Of a DNA stretch of 64,000 nt, positions 1 through 8,534 are shown one piece after another. The DNA is from Methanosaeta sp. PtaU1.Bin060. Lineage in GTDB: Archaea; Halobacteriota; Methanosarcinia; Methanotrichales; Methanotrichaceae. The notes under the pieces were generated by a model. That model searched no databases and was not told the origin of the DNA. It saw only the letters and a program-made list of their open reading frames with translations. A program made the position numbers and the translations under genes. Each line of letters starts with the position of its first letter. Position 1 is the first letter of the stretch. Location: positions 1 through 64,000 of the forward strand of contig MVRK01000029.1 in assembly GCA_002067365.1 (NCBI GenBank). Reading direction: 5' to 3'.

Positions 1-1
1 C

Positions 2-178
2 TGGCCGCATGGCGGCGTGGCAGCCCTCTATGGGCTCTTCAGGGAGAAAGAGGGCTTTGCCGAGAGGGCTAATGTGCTCGTGGACGAGCACGGAAAGGTG
101 GCTTTCGTCAGGATCTATGAGCTGAAACAGCTTCCGCCCATTGACGAGATTGTGGGCGTGCTGCTGAAAAGGGGATGA
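2..178 (+). CDS. Peroxiredoxin/redoxin-like protein, C-terminal part
   Basis: Only the last 58 codons lie in the window, in frame from base 2 to TGA at 176-178. The visible segment reads GLFREKEGFAERANVLVDE, then a glycine turn and a beta strand (GKVAFVRIYE), which is the pattern of the later part of AhpC/TSA and thioredoxin-fold peroxiredoxins: a variable loop before a strand-turn-strand. The peroxidatic cysteine would lie upstream and cannot be seen. The assignment rests on this short pattern alone; other thioredoxin-fold proteins are possible. Confidence 0.5.
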   Translation, partial: WPHGGVAALYGLFREKEGFAERANVLVDEHGKVAFVRIYELKQLPPIDEIVGVLLKRG

Positions 179-270
179 TGCCAAAAAGGGGTTTGATCGA
201 ATAGCCGATCCTGCTCTCGACGCCCATCGCAGCCGAGAGTGACAGGCATCTATGCTAGGCTGTGCCGGGA

Positions 271-789
271 TCAAATCCGTTTTCCAGGAACCAGCAGAAC
301 AGGAACCCTGGAGTTCCTGATCACCTTCTCAGCCACGCTCCCCAAAAGGATCTTATCAAGGCCGCTCCTGCCCTTTGTCCCGAGGATCAAAAGGTCTGCA
401 TCCGATTCCTGGGATCTCCTCAGGATCTCTGTGCTCGGGTCTCCTTCTGAGACCATCGCCTCGCAAGCCACTCCCGCCTTCCCCGCCATCTCGCAGACGT
501 GCTTTGTCGCCTCCTTGCCCTCCTTTTGCATCAGCTCCAGAAGTCGCTTGCTCAATCCCGGAAGCGCCGTGTAGCCAGGCAGATGCGACAGGCGGAGGAT
601 ATCGACAACGTAGATCGCAGTCGCCTTGCCTCCTGATAGCCGCACTATCTCCAACCCCATCTCTGCTGCCCTCTCGCTCGTCTCCGAGCCATCGGTGGCG
701 ATCATTACTCTCTTGAAGATGATATCACCCTCGTCGACAAATCTCCCGGCGTCGTCTTTCGCTCCTCCTGCTTGAGGAGGCAGCCGCAT
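271..789 (-). CDS. Universal stress protein, UspA family
   Basis: A single Usp domain. Counting from the ATG at 789, the ATP-binding beta-1/aspartate motif ATDGS is at residues 31-35 and the nucleotide signature G-x2-G-x9-G-S is at 137-151. Usp proteins bind ATP or AMP in the cytoplasm and are linked to stress survival; the specific role here is unknown. The start is uncertain. ATG 789 overlaps the upstream transporter by 85 bases. An internal ATG at 705 sits in a TAATG stop-start overlap with that gene but would remove half of beta-strand 1. A typical Usp would begin at Ile23/24, for which there is only an ATC codon. It is the last gene of the arginine/transporter run. Confidence 0.85.
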   Translation of the reverse strand: MRLPPQAGGAKDDAGRFVDEGDIIFKRVMIATDGSETSERAAEMGLEIVRLSGGKATAIYVVDILRLSHLPGYTALPGLSKRLLELMQKEGKEATKHVCEMAGKAGVACEAMVSEGDPSTEILRRSQESDADLLILGTKGRSGLDKILLGSVAEKVIRNSRVPVLLVPGKRI

Positions 790-1712
790 GACTCCACCTC
801 AGCGAGGCTGCAGTTGCACGGCTCAATGTGAATGGTGACCTCTGTGCCGGGGTAATGCTGCTTGATGGCGCATGTCATCATGTCTGCGATTCTATGCGAC
901 TCGTCTATGGACATGCCTGCATCAAACCGCGCATGGAACTCGACGAAGCGGGAGGAGCCTGATTTTCGAGTGCGCAGCCTGTGAAAACCCCTCACAGTCG
1001 GGGCGAAGGCTGCGATGTGCCTGCGAATGCCCTCCTCCTCGTCCTGGGGAAGGCTGGCGTCCAGGAGATCCTTCGCCGACTCCACAGTCAGACGCGCCGC
1101 CGCCCTGATGATCAGCAGAGCCACACCCAATGCAGCCACTGGATCGACCCACCTCAGATCGACGTCTGGAATCGCAAGCTTTCCAAGGAAGATGACTGCA
1201 AGCCCTCCCATGACTCCAAGCGATGTGTAGACATCGGTGCGAAGATGCCAGGCGTCAGCCTGCAGCGCCACAGAATCCGTCGCCAATCCCACTTTGAAGA
1301 GCTCTCTTGAGACCAGTATGTTGGCAACTGCGGATAGAAGCATCACGGCGACTCCCCAGCCAGCATCCTCCATGGGCATGGGGTTTCTGAGCTTCTTGGC
1401 CGCCTCGAAGATTATCCAGCCGGCTGCCAGAAATATCAGCATCGCTTCGACTGTCCCGGATACGTTCTCCACCTTGCCGTGGCCGAAGGGATGGTCCTCG
1501 TCGGCTGGCTTGCCCGATGTCCTCACTGCTATGAAGGCGATCACCGCAGCCAGCAGGTCGACGCTCGAATGGATCGCCTCGGAGATCACTGAGACTGATC
1601 CAATCGCAGTTCCCACTGCCAGCTTGAGCAGCACCAGGAGGCCGTTGGATGTCACTGAGAGGAGGGCTACAGATGTTTTTCTTTTGTTCCTGATCTCTTG
1701 CTCGCTCGGCAT
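705..1712 (-). CDS. Cation diffusion facilitator transporter
   Basis: A 335-residue CDF-family metal efflux protein: an N-terminal membrane domain of about six helices followed by a soluble ferredoxin-like domain from about residue 215. The two membrane metal-site motifs are visible: HSSVD (48-52) and HLRTD (156-160). HPFGHGK (74-80) is the typical loop after helix 2. In the family, HxxxD/HxxxD sites carry Zn, Cd, Fe or Mn out of the cell in exchange for protons; the metal cannot be chosen from sequence. The C-terminus carries a Cys-rich stretch (CNCSLAEVESCGC) that could be an extra metal site. It starts 37 bases after argH and is probably cotranscribed with it. Confidence 0.9.
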   Translation of the reverse strand: MPSEQEIRNKRKTSVALLSVTSNGLLVLLKLAVGTAIGSVSVISEAIHSSVDLLAAVIAFIAVRTSGKPADEDHPFGHGKVENVSGTVEAMLIFLAAGWIIFEAAKKLRNPMPMEDAGWGVAVMLLSAVANILVSRELFKVGLATDSVALQADAWHLRTDVYTSLGVMGGLAVIFLGKLAIPDVDLRWVDPVAALGVALLIIRAAARLTVESAKDLLDASLPQDEEEGIRRHIAAFAPTVRGFHRLRTRKSGSSRFVEFHARFDAGMSIDESHRIADMMTCAIKQHYPGTEVTIHIEPCNCSLAEVESCGCLLKQEERKTTPGDLSTRVISSSRE

Positions 1713-1749
1713 GATGAAGCTTCTCTCCTTGTTCTCACAATCTTCGGCT

Positions 1750-3180
1750 CTACCTCATCGCTCTGAGATCTTCCAGCGCCTTTCTCACCTTTTCCCGCCT
1801 TTTTATCAATGCCTCCTCATGCTTCTCTATTCGAAGCAGGCGCTCCTCTACCATGCGCCTGGCCTCTACGGGTGCCGGGCCGCCCACATTGGCCCGAAGG
1901 GCGACGTTGGACCTCGGATCAAGGGCCTTCTCCAGGGCTTCTGCAGAAAAGCCGCGCTCAGACGGCCTGAAGCCCGCCAGCTCCAGAGCAGCCTTGTCCA
2001 GATCCTGCGGTATTGGCCTCCTGCCCAGTGCCGCCAGCCTTCCGACGATGCCGTGGGCGGTGCGAAATGGCATGCCTGTGATCCTCACAAGAGAGTCCGC
2101 AAGCTCAGTGGCAGTGGAGAAGCCTGCGCCCGAGCTCTGAGCCAGCCGGCCTGCGTTGAACTTCAGCGACGAGACGCAGCCGTCCAGGATTCGCGCCGTG
2201 GCCCTCGTCTGATCTATTCCGCGCCAGAGGTGAGGCGTGACCTCCTGCAGATCGCGATTGTAGCTCATGGGCAGGGCCTTGCAGATGGCGAGCGCAGAGA
2301 CGAGGCAGCCAAGGACTGTTCCACTCTTGGCGCGTGCGAGCTCTGCGGTGTCCGGGTTCTTCTTCTGGGGCATGATGGAGCTGGTCGAGGCGAAGAGGTT
2401 GTCAAGCTCCAGGTAGCCGAACTCGGTCGTGGACCAGAGGATCAGCTCCTCCGCGAGGCGGCTCAGGCCGACCATGAATACAGAGAGGTCTGAGAGCACC
2501 TCCAGGATGAAGTCGCGGGCCGAGACTGCGTCCATGCTGTTCTCGACGATGCCGTCAAAGCCCAGAAGCTCAGAAGTCCGGAGCCTGTCGATCTTGAAGC
2601 CGGTCGAGGCAAAGGCTGCAGCACCCAGGGGGCTGAGGTTCACCCTGGCATAGGCATCCTCGATCCTCTCCAGGTCCCGCATGAAGGCGTCTGCATGGGC
2701 CAGCAGATGGTGCGCCAGTGTCGTCGGCTGTGCATGCTGTGTGTGGGTGAAGCCCGGAATAATCGTATCAGCATTCCTTTCAGCCATGCTCACAAGCGTC
2801 CTGATCAGCGAGAGCTCCTCCTCCATCAGGCCAAGCATCTCGGCCCGCAGGGCGATGCGAATGCATGTTGCCACCTCGTCGTTACGTGAGCGGCCGGTAT
2901 GCATCCTGCCGCCCTCGGGGCCGACGCGAGAGAGGACCTCTGCCTCGATGGCCTCGTGCACGTCCTCGCCCCTGCCGAGGTCGGATTCGTGCAGCTCATC
3001 CAGGGCAGCAATGATCCTGGAGCAGACATCCCCTGAGACGAGACCCTGCTCCCTGAGCATCATCAGATGTGCTCTGTCCACGAGGAGGTCCGCCTGAAAG
3101 ATCCTCCTGTCTGCCTCGCGGGAGGAGAGGAACTGCAGGACGTCATCCGAAGTCTGCCCCAGCCTCTGGTCACGGAACAT
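1750..3180 (-). CDS. argH: Argininosuccinate lyase
   Basis: The last step of arginine synthesis: argininosuccinate to arginine and fumarate, in the cytosol. Length 476 aa is normal. Seen: HTGRSRND (94-101), the THTQHAQPTT block holding the catalytic His (about 145-154), and the fumarase/aspartase-superfamily signature SSIMPQKKNPD (267-277) with the flexible catalytic serine loop. It lies 10 bases after argJ on the same strand, in an argC-CBS-argJ-argH order, so translation is probably coupled along one mRNA. No oddity in the active-site motifs. Confidence 0.97.
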   Translation of the reverse strand: MFRDQRLGQTSDDVLQFLSSREADRRIFQADLLVDRAHLMMLREQGLVSGDVCSRIIAALDELHESDLGRGEDVHEAIEAEVLSRVGPEGGRMHTGRSRNDEVATCIRIALRAEMLGLMEEELSLIRTLVSMAERNADTIIPGFTHTQHAQPTTLAHHLLAHADAFMRDLERIEDAYARVNLSPLGAAAFASTGFKIDRLRTSELLGFDGIVENSMDAVSARDFILEVLSDLSVFMVGLSRLAEELILWSTTEFGYLELDNLFASTSSIMPQKKNPDTAELARAKSGTVLGCLVSALAICKALPMSYNRDLQEVTPHLWRGIDQTRATARILDGCVSSLKFNAGRLAQSSGAGFSTATELADSLVRITGMPFRTAHGIVGRLAALGRRPIPQDLDKAALELAGFRPSERGFSAEALEKALDPRSNVALRANVGGPAPVEARRMVEERLLRIEKHEEALIKRREKVRKALEDLRAMR

Positions 3181-3190
3181 ATCAGGTCAT

Positions 3191-4360
3191 CTAGGTCGTG
3201 TAGTTGGCATTTATATTCACATACTCATGCGTCAGGTCGCAGCCGAAGCTGCGAGCGCCTGCAGTCCCAAGCCCCAGGTCGATCCTGATTATGATGGCAT
3301 CCCCTTTCATGATCCTCTGAGCCGAGTCTAATACGCCCTCCACAATCTTGCCCTTCTGCACGAGCGTCACATCAAGGCCGCTCCCCTCGAGGCCAAGAGT
3401 GATACTATCGGGGTCCACTTCTGCTCCTGAGTACCCGAGGGCGCAGACGATCCTTCCCCAGTTGGGATCTGCCCCATAGACTGCAGTCTTCACGAGACTG
3501 CTCTTCGCCACGGCCTTGGCCGCGAGCCTGGCGTCCTTCTCATTCATGGCCCCTGTGACAACAGTCTCGAAGCACTTGCTGGCCCCCTCGCCGTCCTTTG
3601 CCATCATCCTGGCCAGCTCGACGCAGACGAACAGAAGGGCTGCTCGCAGGTCCTCTACTTTGCCCTTCGCCCTTCCCGTGGCCGTGAGGAGGACTGTGTC
3701 GTTGGTGCTCATGTCGCCGTCCACTGTGAGCATGTTGAAGCTCTCCTTTACGGCGTCCTTCAGGCAGTCCTGAAGAGCATGAGCAGGAAGATCTGCATCA
3801 GTGAAGAGGAAGCAGAGCATTGTGGCGACGTTCGGCTCGATCATCCCAGCGCCCTTTACTATGCCAGCTACGTGTAGGCCGTTATGCTCCACGGCGATCT
3901 CCTTTATGCGCGTGTCCGTCGTCATGATGGCGCGGGCCGCCTCGGCACTGGCGTCGGGGGCGCTCCGAAGCCTCGATCCGGCCTCCTCTGAGAGGCGGGC
4001 TATGAGATCCATATCCAGGTACCTGCCGATGACGCCTGTGGAGGCCATGGCGATCTGCTTCTCCTCAACGCCGAGGAACCCTGCCAGAAGCCGCGCCATC
4101 ATGCGGGCGTCGTCATGGCCCCTCTGGCCTGTGAAGGCATTGGCGCAGCCGCTGTTGGCGATTATCCCTTCGAGATGGCCGGCCGTCGCCTGAAGATGCT
4201 CTCCTGTCACATCCAGCGGCGCGGCCCTGACCTTGTTGGTCGTGAAGACTGCGGCCGCTGCTCCTGAGGCCGCTATCAGGGCAACGCCGTACTTGCCCGC
4301 CCTCGCGCCTGCTGCGCGCACACCAGCCACAGAGCAGATTCCGCCATCGATTCTCTTCAT
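3191..4360 (-). CDS. argJ: Glutamate N-acetyltransferase (ArgJ)
   Basis: Transfers the acetyl group from N-acetylornithine to glutamate (and in bifunctional forms uses acetyl-CoA), feeding the acetylated arginine pathway. The 389-aa protein contains the autoprocessing site VATML with the nucleophile Thr180, which splits the precursor into alpha and beta chains. The oxyanion-side motif TGVIGRYLD is near 108-116. The frame stays open upstream to 4579, but the start at 4360 is chosen because it forms an ATGA overlap with the stop of the CBS gene, follows AAAGGATC, and gives the normal family N-terminus. Whether it is mono- or bifunctional cannot be told. Confidence 0.96.
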   Translation of the reverse strand: MKRIDGGICSVAGVRAAGARAGKYGVALIAASGAAAAVFTTNKVRAAPLDVTGEHLQATAGHLEGIIANSGCANAFTGQRGHDDARMMARLLAGFLGVEEKQIAMASTGVIGRYLDMDLIARLSEEAGSRLRSAPDASAEAARAIMTTDTRIKEIAVEHNGLHVAGIVKGAGMIEPNVATMLCFLFTDADLPAHALQDCLKDAVKESFNMLTVDGDMSTNDTVLLTATGRAKGKVEDLRAALLFVCVELARMMAKDGEGASKCFETVVTGAMNEKDARLAAKAVAKSSLVKTAVYGADPNWGRIVCALGYSGAEVDPDSITLGLEGSGLDVTLVQKGKIVEGVLDSAQRIMKGDAIIIRIDLGLGTAGARSFGCDLTHEYVNINANYTT

Positions 4361-4827
4361 GATCCTTTCCCGAGACCTGAGATGATGTCTCCTCTGGTAA
4401 GGATTCCCACCAGCCTTCCGCCATCGATCACGGGCAGCCTGTTTATCCTGTGGCGGGTCATTATGGCTGCCGCCTCCTCCACAGTCTCGTCGGAGCTCAC
4501 CTCGTGTAGGCTTCTGCTCATCACCTCTCTGACCTTCTTCGTGGAGATATCCTCCGCCTTCGAGCGCATCCTCTCCCACTTCACCAGATCGCGGAAGGGA
4601 ACCTCGAAGATCTCGAAGGGGCTGGGAAGCCAGAGGCTGCCCTCATCCTCCTCGACAGCCAGGAGCTTCAGGAGGTCTGATTCTGAGACTATGCCAACGA
4701 GCCTCTCGCCTTCCAGGACAGGCATGCCGCTGATCTTGTTCTCGCGAAGCCTGCGCGCAGCTTCGCTCACTGAATCGTCCGCCTGGACTGTGATTGGGTG
4801 GGCGTTCATGACATCCTTTACCAGCAT
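4357..4827 (-). CDS. Tandem CBS-domain protein
   Basis: A 156-aa protein made of two CBS motifs and a linker: the first begins LVKDVMNAHPITV with the core GIVSESDLL, the second VREVMSRS with GILTRGDI. CBS pairs bind adenosine nucleotides (AMP, ATP, SAM, NAD) and act as energy or cofactor sensors. With no attached catalytic domain it probably acts on a partner protein. It lies between argC and argJ, 10 bases after argC and overlapping argJ by 4, so it is made with the arginine enzymes. The start at 4827 follows GAGGTG with 6-base spacing; two upstream ATGs lie within or next to the end of argC. A role in sensing energy for arginine synthesis is inference. Confidence 0.9.
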   Translation of the reverse strand: MLVKDVMNAHPITVQADDSVSEAARRLRENKISGMPVLEGERLVGIVSESDLLKLLAVEEDEGSLWLPSPFEIFEVPFRDLVKWERMRSKAEDISTKKVREVMSRSLHEVSSDETVEEAAAIMTRHRINRLPVIDGGRLVGILTRGDIISGLGKGS

Positions 4828-4837
4828 CGCCATCACC

Positions 4838-5863
4838 TCAGGGTGCCATCCCGGCGAACCAGAGCCCAGTCCTCTCATCCAGGCCAGCCATCAGGTTCAT
4901 GTTCTGGATCGCCTGGCCCGATGCGCCCTTCACGAGATTGTCTATGGCTGAGATCACCACAAGCCTGTCGGACTCCCGCTCAGCCTCGAAGCCTATGTCG
5001 CAGAAGTTGGAGCCCCGAACTGCGTTGAGCCGGGGCATGCCTTCAGCCATGCGGACGAAGGGGGCGTTCCTGTAAAACGAGCTGTAGATCTCGGCGATCT
5101 TAGCCCTGTCTTGGAGCGTCCCCAGGGCATCGGGGCGGAAGAAGACGTGGGCAGTGGTGAGGATTCCTCGAACAGCAGGGACCACATGGGGTGTGAAGCT
5201 GACACGAATCGTCGGGGAGAGGCGCGTCAGCTCCTGCTTGATCTCCGGGACATGGCGGTGGGTGGTGAGCTTGTAGGGTATGACGTTCTCAGCCATGTTC
5301 GGATAGTGGCTCGTCTCAGTAGGCTCGGCACCGGCTCCTGAGATGCCCGACTTGGAGTCGAAGACGACGCGGTCGACGAGGCCCGCCTTGGCGAGGGGCG
5401 CGACTGCGAGGGTTGCTCCCGTGGGGTAGCAGCCGGGGTTTCCCACGAGCTTTGCCTTTGCCACCTCGGGGTGAAGCTCAGTTAGGCCGAAGACCGCATC
5501 CCTAGGGGCGCGGTGCTTAGTGCCGTAGGTCTTCTCGAAGACGTCCACGGGCAGGCGGTAATCAGAAGAGAGATCTATGACGCGGCTTCCGGCGTCCAGA
5601 AGGTCCGGCACCCAGTCCATCGCAGAGCCGTGGGGGACGGCGGTGAAGACGATGTCGCATGCCTCGGCCACCTCCTTGGCGGTCGAGGCCTCAAATTTGA
5701 GGGAATAAAGGCCCTTCAGGTGAGGGTGGGCGGATGCAACTGACTTTCCAGAGAGCTTTCGGGAGGTAACTGCTACTACCTTGACATCTGGATGGTTCGC
5801 AAGAAGCCGCAACAGCTCCCCGCCGGTGTAACCTGACCCACCGACTATTCCTACATCTATCAT
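4838..5863 (-). CDS. argC: N-acetyl-gamma-glutamyl-phosphate reductase
   Basis: NADPH-dependent reduction of N-acetylglutamyl phosphate to the semialdehyde, third step of arginine synthesis. 341 aa, normal length. Seen: the Rossmann motif GGSGYTGGE (8-16), the active-site GNPGCYPT with catalytic Cys145, and a C-terminal dimerisation domain with FTPHVVPAVRGI. It is first in the argC-CBS-argJ-argH-CDF-usp run. A TATA-like box at 5884-5892 puts the transcript start at or next to the ATG, so the message looks leaderless. Confidence 0.97.
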   Translation of the reverse strand: MIDVGIVGGSGYTGGELLRLLANHPDVKVVAVTSRKLSGKSVASAHPHLKGLYSLKFEASTAKEVAEACDIVFTAVPHGSAMDWVPDLLDAGSRVIDLSSDYRLPVDVFEKTYGTKHRAPRDAVFGLTELHPEVAKAKLVGNPGCYPTGATLAVAPLAKAGLVDRVVFDSKSGISGAGAEPTETSHYPNMAENVIPYKLTTHRHVPEIKQELTRLSPTIRVSFTPHVVPAVRGILTTAHVFFRPDALGTLQDRAKIAEIYSSFYRNAPFVRMAEGMPRLNAVRGSNFCDIGFEAERESDRLVVISAIDNLVKGASGQAIQNMNLMAGLDERTGLWFAGMAP

Positions 5864-5883
5864 AAGAGAGGGATGAAGCTAAT

Positions 5884-5892
5884 GATATAAAT
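5884..5892 (-). promoter_or_regulatory. Box A (TATA) promoter of the arginine operon
   Basis: On the minus strand the sequence reads ATTTATATC, about 25-29 bases before the argC ATG (5863). This is the normal TBP-site spacing to an archaeal transcription start, so the operon mRNA probably starts within a base or two of the start codon. No operator-like repeat is evident around it. Confidence 0.55.
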
Positions 5893-5920
5893 TCAATACG
5901 CCATAGCGGCATGCATCCCC

Positions 5921-6868
5921 TCAGCCGCAAAGAGACCTGTTAAGATCGAGGAGGCCACGGGCTTTAGTCTCTATGCGCGCCTTCTGCTCCAGAGGTGAGA
6001 GCCATCGATCGGGTATCCAGCCCGACCCGCAGCCCGCCCCGAAGAGGAGGCCGGCGATGGAGGCGATGGAGTCTGTGTCGCCTCCGCTGCTGGCTGCGGT
6101 GATCAGGGCCTCCTCAGGATCAGACAAAAGAAAGCAGTAGAAGGCTGCCGGGACTGTCTCGGAGGCCAGGGGGGATGTACCTATGGTCCTCAGAGCCTCG
6201 CCAGGATCGATGTCGAGGAGCGATTCGATGGATAGCAGCTTTTCTGAGAAATCCCAATCTATCAGCCTCGCCTTCTCAGCAGCTCTTCGCAGGACCATCA
6301 TTCGCGGGAAGCCCTGCATAGAGAGGGCGACTGCGGTCGCCACTGCCACAGAGCCCGCCCTCGCTGCAGAAGCCGTATGCGTGGGAAGGCTCTGCAGGTC
6401 TGCATATCTTCCGACGAGATCGATATCGCAATGGAAGAGGAGGCCGATGGGCGCTGCCCTCATCGCAGAGCCGCAGGTGGGGATGGCGAGGCCGGATTCC
6501 TGCCAGGGCTTGCCAGCGATCAGGCTCTCAACCGCCGAGCGGGTGGTGAAGCCAACTCCGCGGTTCAGCCTCTCGTCGAGTGTCCAGGCTGTGCCCCACT
6601 CTATGAGCTTCTCGGCAAACCTCTCAGCTGAGAAGCCGGATGCCTCGATCAGGGACTCTGCCAAAAGAAGCGTCTCCTCTGTGTCATCTGTGAACTGCCC
6701 GGCCTCAAGGCCCGTATGAAAGTGACCTTCTGGTGCGGGCTGCATATCCCTGACAGGGCCGAAGAGCAATCCGATCTCCTCGGCTGTGTAGCCTTCTGTC
6801 GGCATCCCGAGGGCGTCGCCAACAGCTCCACCTAAGAGGCAGCCACGGAAGCTGTCGAGAAGATCCAT
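5921..6868 (-). CDS. ADP-ribosylglycohydrolase family protein
   Basis: DraG/ARH-type hydrolase, 315 aa, expected to release ADP-ribose from modified proteins, nucleic acids or small molecules with two Mg ions in the cytosol. The metal-binding blocks are visible: FTDDTE (59-64, Thr60-Asp61-Asp62) and GGDTDSIAS (262-270, Asp264/Asp266). The N-terminal RGCLLGGAVGDALGMPTEG is also typical. It ends 28 bases before the argC promoter and is read as a separate unit. The substrate cannot be predicted; no ADP-ribosyltransferase gene was noticed nearby. Confidence 0.9.
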   Translation of the reverse strand: MDLLDSFRGCLLGGAVGDALGMPTEGYTAEEIGLLFGPVRDMQPAPEGHFHTGLEAGQFTDDTEETLLLAESLIEASGFSAERFAEKLIEWGTAWTLDERLNRGVGFTTRSAVESLIAGKPWQESGLAIPTCGSAMRAAPIGLLFHCDIDLVGRYADLQSLPTHTASAARAGSVAVATAVALSMQGFPRMMVLRRAAEKARLIDWDFSEKLLSIESLLDIDPGEALRTIGTSPLASETVPAAFYCFLLSDPEEALITAASSGGDTDSIASIAGLLFGAGCGSGWIPDRWLSPLEQKARIETKARGLLDLNRSLCG

Positions 6869-7031
6869 GAGGCCTGTTTGGTGACCACTGGACTAATAAA
6901 CCCTCGGATGAGAAAGAGTGCATCAAGAATTTTAGTTTACAGTCAAAATATAATAGTTATTAAGAAAATCAGCGATTTATAAAAAATTTACATCCATAAT
7001 GTATTTATGTTATCAGAAATACAGGGGATTC

Positions 7032-8372
7032 ATGGATAAAGCACGTTTTTCTCAGGAAGATATCGCAATTAAAAAGAGCCCAAATGCATTAATTGTAAAA
7101 AATAACAGCAAAGAAAGCATCTCAATAGATGTTAATTTATTGGGAAATAAGGCGTTTCACATATCTGACAAACACAAAAAGATAAAAATCCTGCCAAATG
7201 GTTATGCAAGAATACCCTTTTCATTTCGAGAAAAAAAGATTGGATGGCCCATAGCGGATTATGCTGAACGAAAAGCCGTGATACAGCTATGGCATCGCGA
7301 TCCAAATAGCAAATACAGGAATCTATTGAGAACTGTAATTATAAACGCTGGAGCACCTGTATACGTACGAGAACTTAATTGCATAGAGCCGGTAGTGCCC
7401 GAACAATCACAGAAGAGGGGCAATAGCCCCCCTGTGATCACTATCCGGGCTGTGAAACCGGGAACAAACATCTCAAAGAATACCGGCACAATAAGATTCA
7501 GCTGGGAGATAACCGGTGCCGGCGAGATTACGGAAATGTTCACTCATCCCGGTGCAGAAGTCCTTGAGCCGGGGACATTCACGGATGCATCTGGCGAGGG
7601 GTGCTATGGCTGTGATGTCTCCGCGAGTGGCTCCTATGAGTTGACCGTCGGTGGTACTAATGGTCATTACTTTGAAGCACGCAATGCAGATGGGACAACA
7701 TATGATGGTGAGACATTCTATTCGAGGGCCCGTATAGGTTATCATAATGCGAGATGCCCGGCTGGAGGGACAGTACACACTGATGAGCTTGATACGCTCA
7801 GAGAGTGGCTTGAAGAGATCGAGGCGAGAATCAGCTCCAATGCACTGGCAGACTTGCCGGGCTTCATAGAGGATTGGAATGATGCCCTCAGCAGTGCTGA
7901 CATCTCAGCTGCAGAGAGAGAGGCTTACACGCTTCCTAGCTTTGACAATATGGATTATCTTAGCGGCCGTGTGGGCACACATAATCTGGCAGACGATCTT
8001 CTCTCGGCAATGCATGATGTTTTGATATACATTAAGCCATATACTCTGCCAAGAGGCTATAGGCCGATGACCCTTCCTGCAGATCGGCATGCTATCTGTG
8101 ATGAGTGGGCCTGCAATGGAGGCACATGCAGAAAGTACGGCTCGTCTTACTGCAATGAGGGCAATCCTGACTGCAGGTGGATATCCCTATGTTTGGAGCA
8201 GCTGCGAGACGCCACTGGCCTGACCCTTCTACATGAGCTGTACCACTATACAGTCAATATCGTAGTAGATCCGGCGACCACAGAGGGCAGGGAGATACAG
8301 CGTTTGGAGGAGTTGAGAGCCGTAGCAGTGTCATGCTGCTGCTATGATTTCATCGCGCCCGCCGATTGGTAA
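7032..8372 (+). CDS. Uncharacterised protein with HExxH zinc-protease-like motif
   Basis: 446 aa, no recognised family and no signal peptide. The N-terminal third (about 1-135) is lysine/asparagine-rich and AT-rich, unlike the rest. The middle (about 140-235) looks like a beta-sandwich with GTIRFSWEITGAG. The C-terminal part has a cysteine-rich stretch (CDEWACNGGTC, then YCNEGNPDC) followed by LLHELYHYTV, where HELYH (401-405) matches the HExxH zinc-binding core; EE at about 421-422 could give the third ligand. Starting at ATG 7032 fits AGGGG just upstream; an in-frame ATG exists at 6999. A TATA-like TTTATAAAA lies at 6976-6984. A metallopeptidase role is inferred from one motif only. Confidence 0.65.
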   Translation: MDKARFSQEDIAIKKSPNALIVKNNSKESISIDVNLLGNKAFHISDKHKKIKILPNGYARIPFSFREKKIGWPIADYAERKAVIQLWHRDPNSKYRNLLRTVIINAGAPVYVRELNCIEPVVPEQSQKRGNSPPVITIRAVKPGTNISKNTGTIRFSWEITGAGEITEMFTHPGAEVLEPGTFTDASGEGCYGCDVSASGSYELTVGGTNGHYFEARNADGTTYDGETFYSRARIGYHNARCPAGGTVHTDELDTLREWLEEIEARISSNALADLPGFIEDWNDALSSADISAAEREAYTLPSFDNMDYLSGRVGTHNLADDLLSAMHDVLIYIKPYTLPRGYRPMTLPADRHAICDEWACNGGTCRKYGSSYCNEGNPDCRWISLCLEQLRDATGLTLLHELYHYTVNIVVDPATTEGREIQRLEELRAVAVSCCCYDFIAPADW

Positions 8373-8534
8373 TGCGACAATCGAGGGAGAGACCAAAAAA
8401 GTGAATGTACCCCGCTTCAAATATGCGGGGTATTCGAAACAATAAATTTATTTTCGGTGATGTGATCTGCGAATATCCGTCTTGGGATCTCAGTCTTATA
8501 TACCTTGGTGGATTTTCGATCTCGGATCTCTGAA

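Noticed and set aside
1237-2493. Long plus-strand open frame of 418 codons
   Set aside because: It lies antisense to the CDF transporter and argH, both of which have clear family motifs. Its composition is that of a GC-rich shadow frame.
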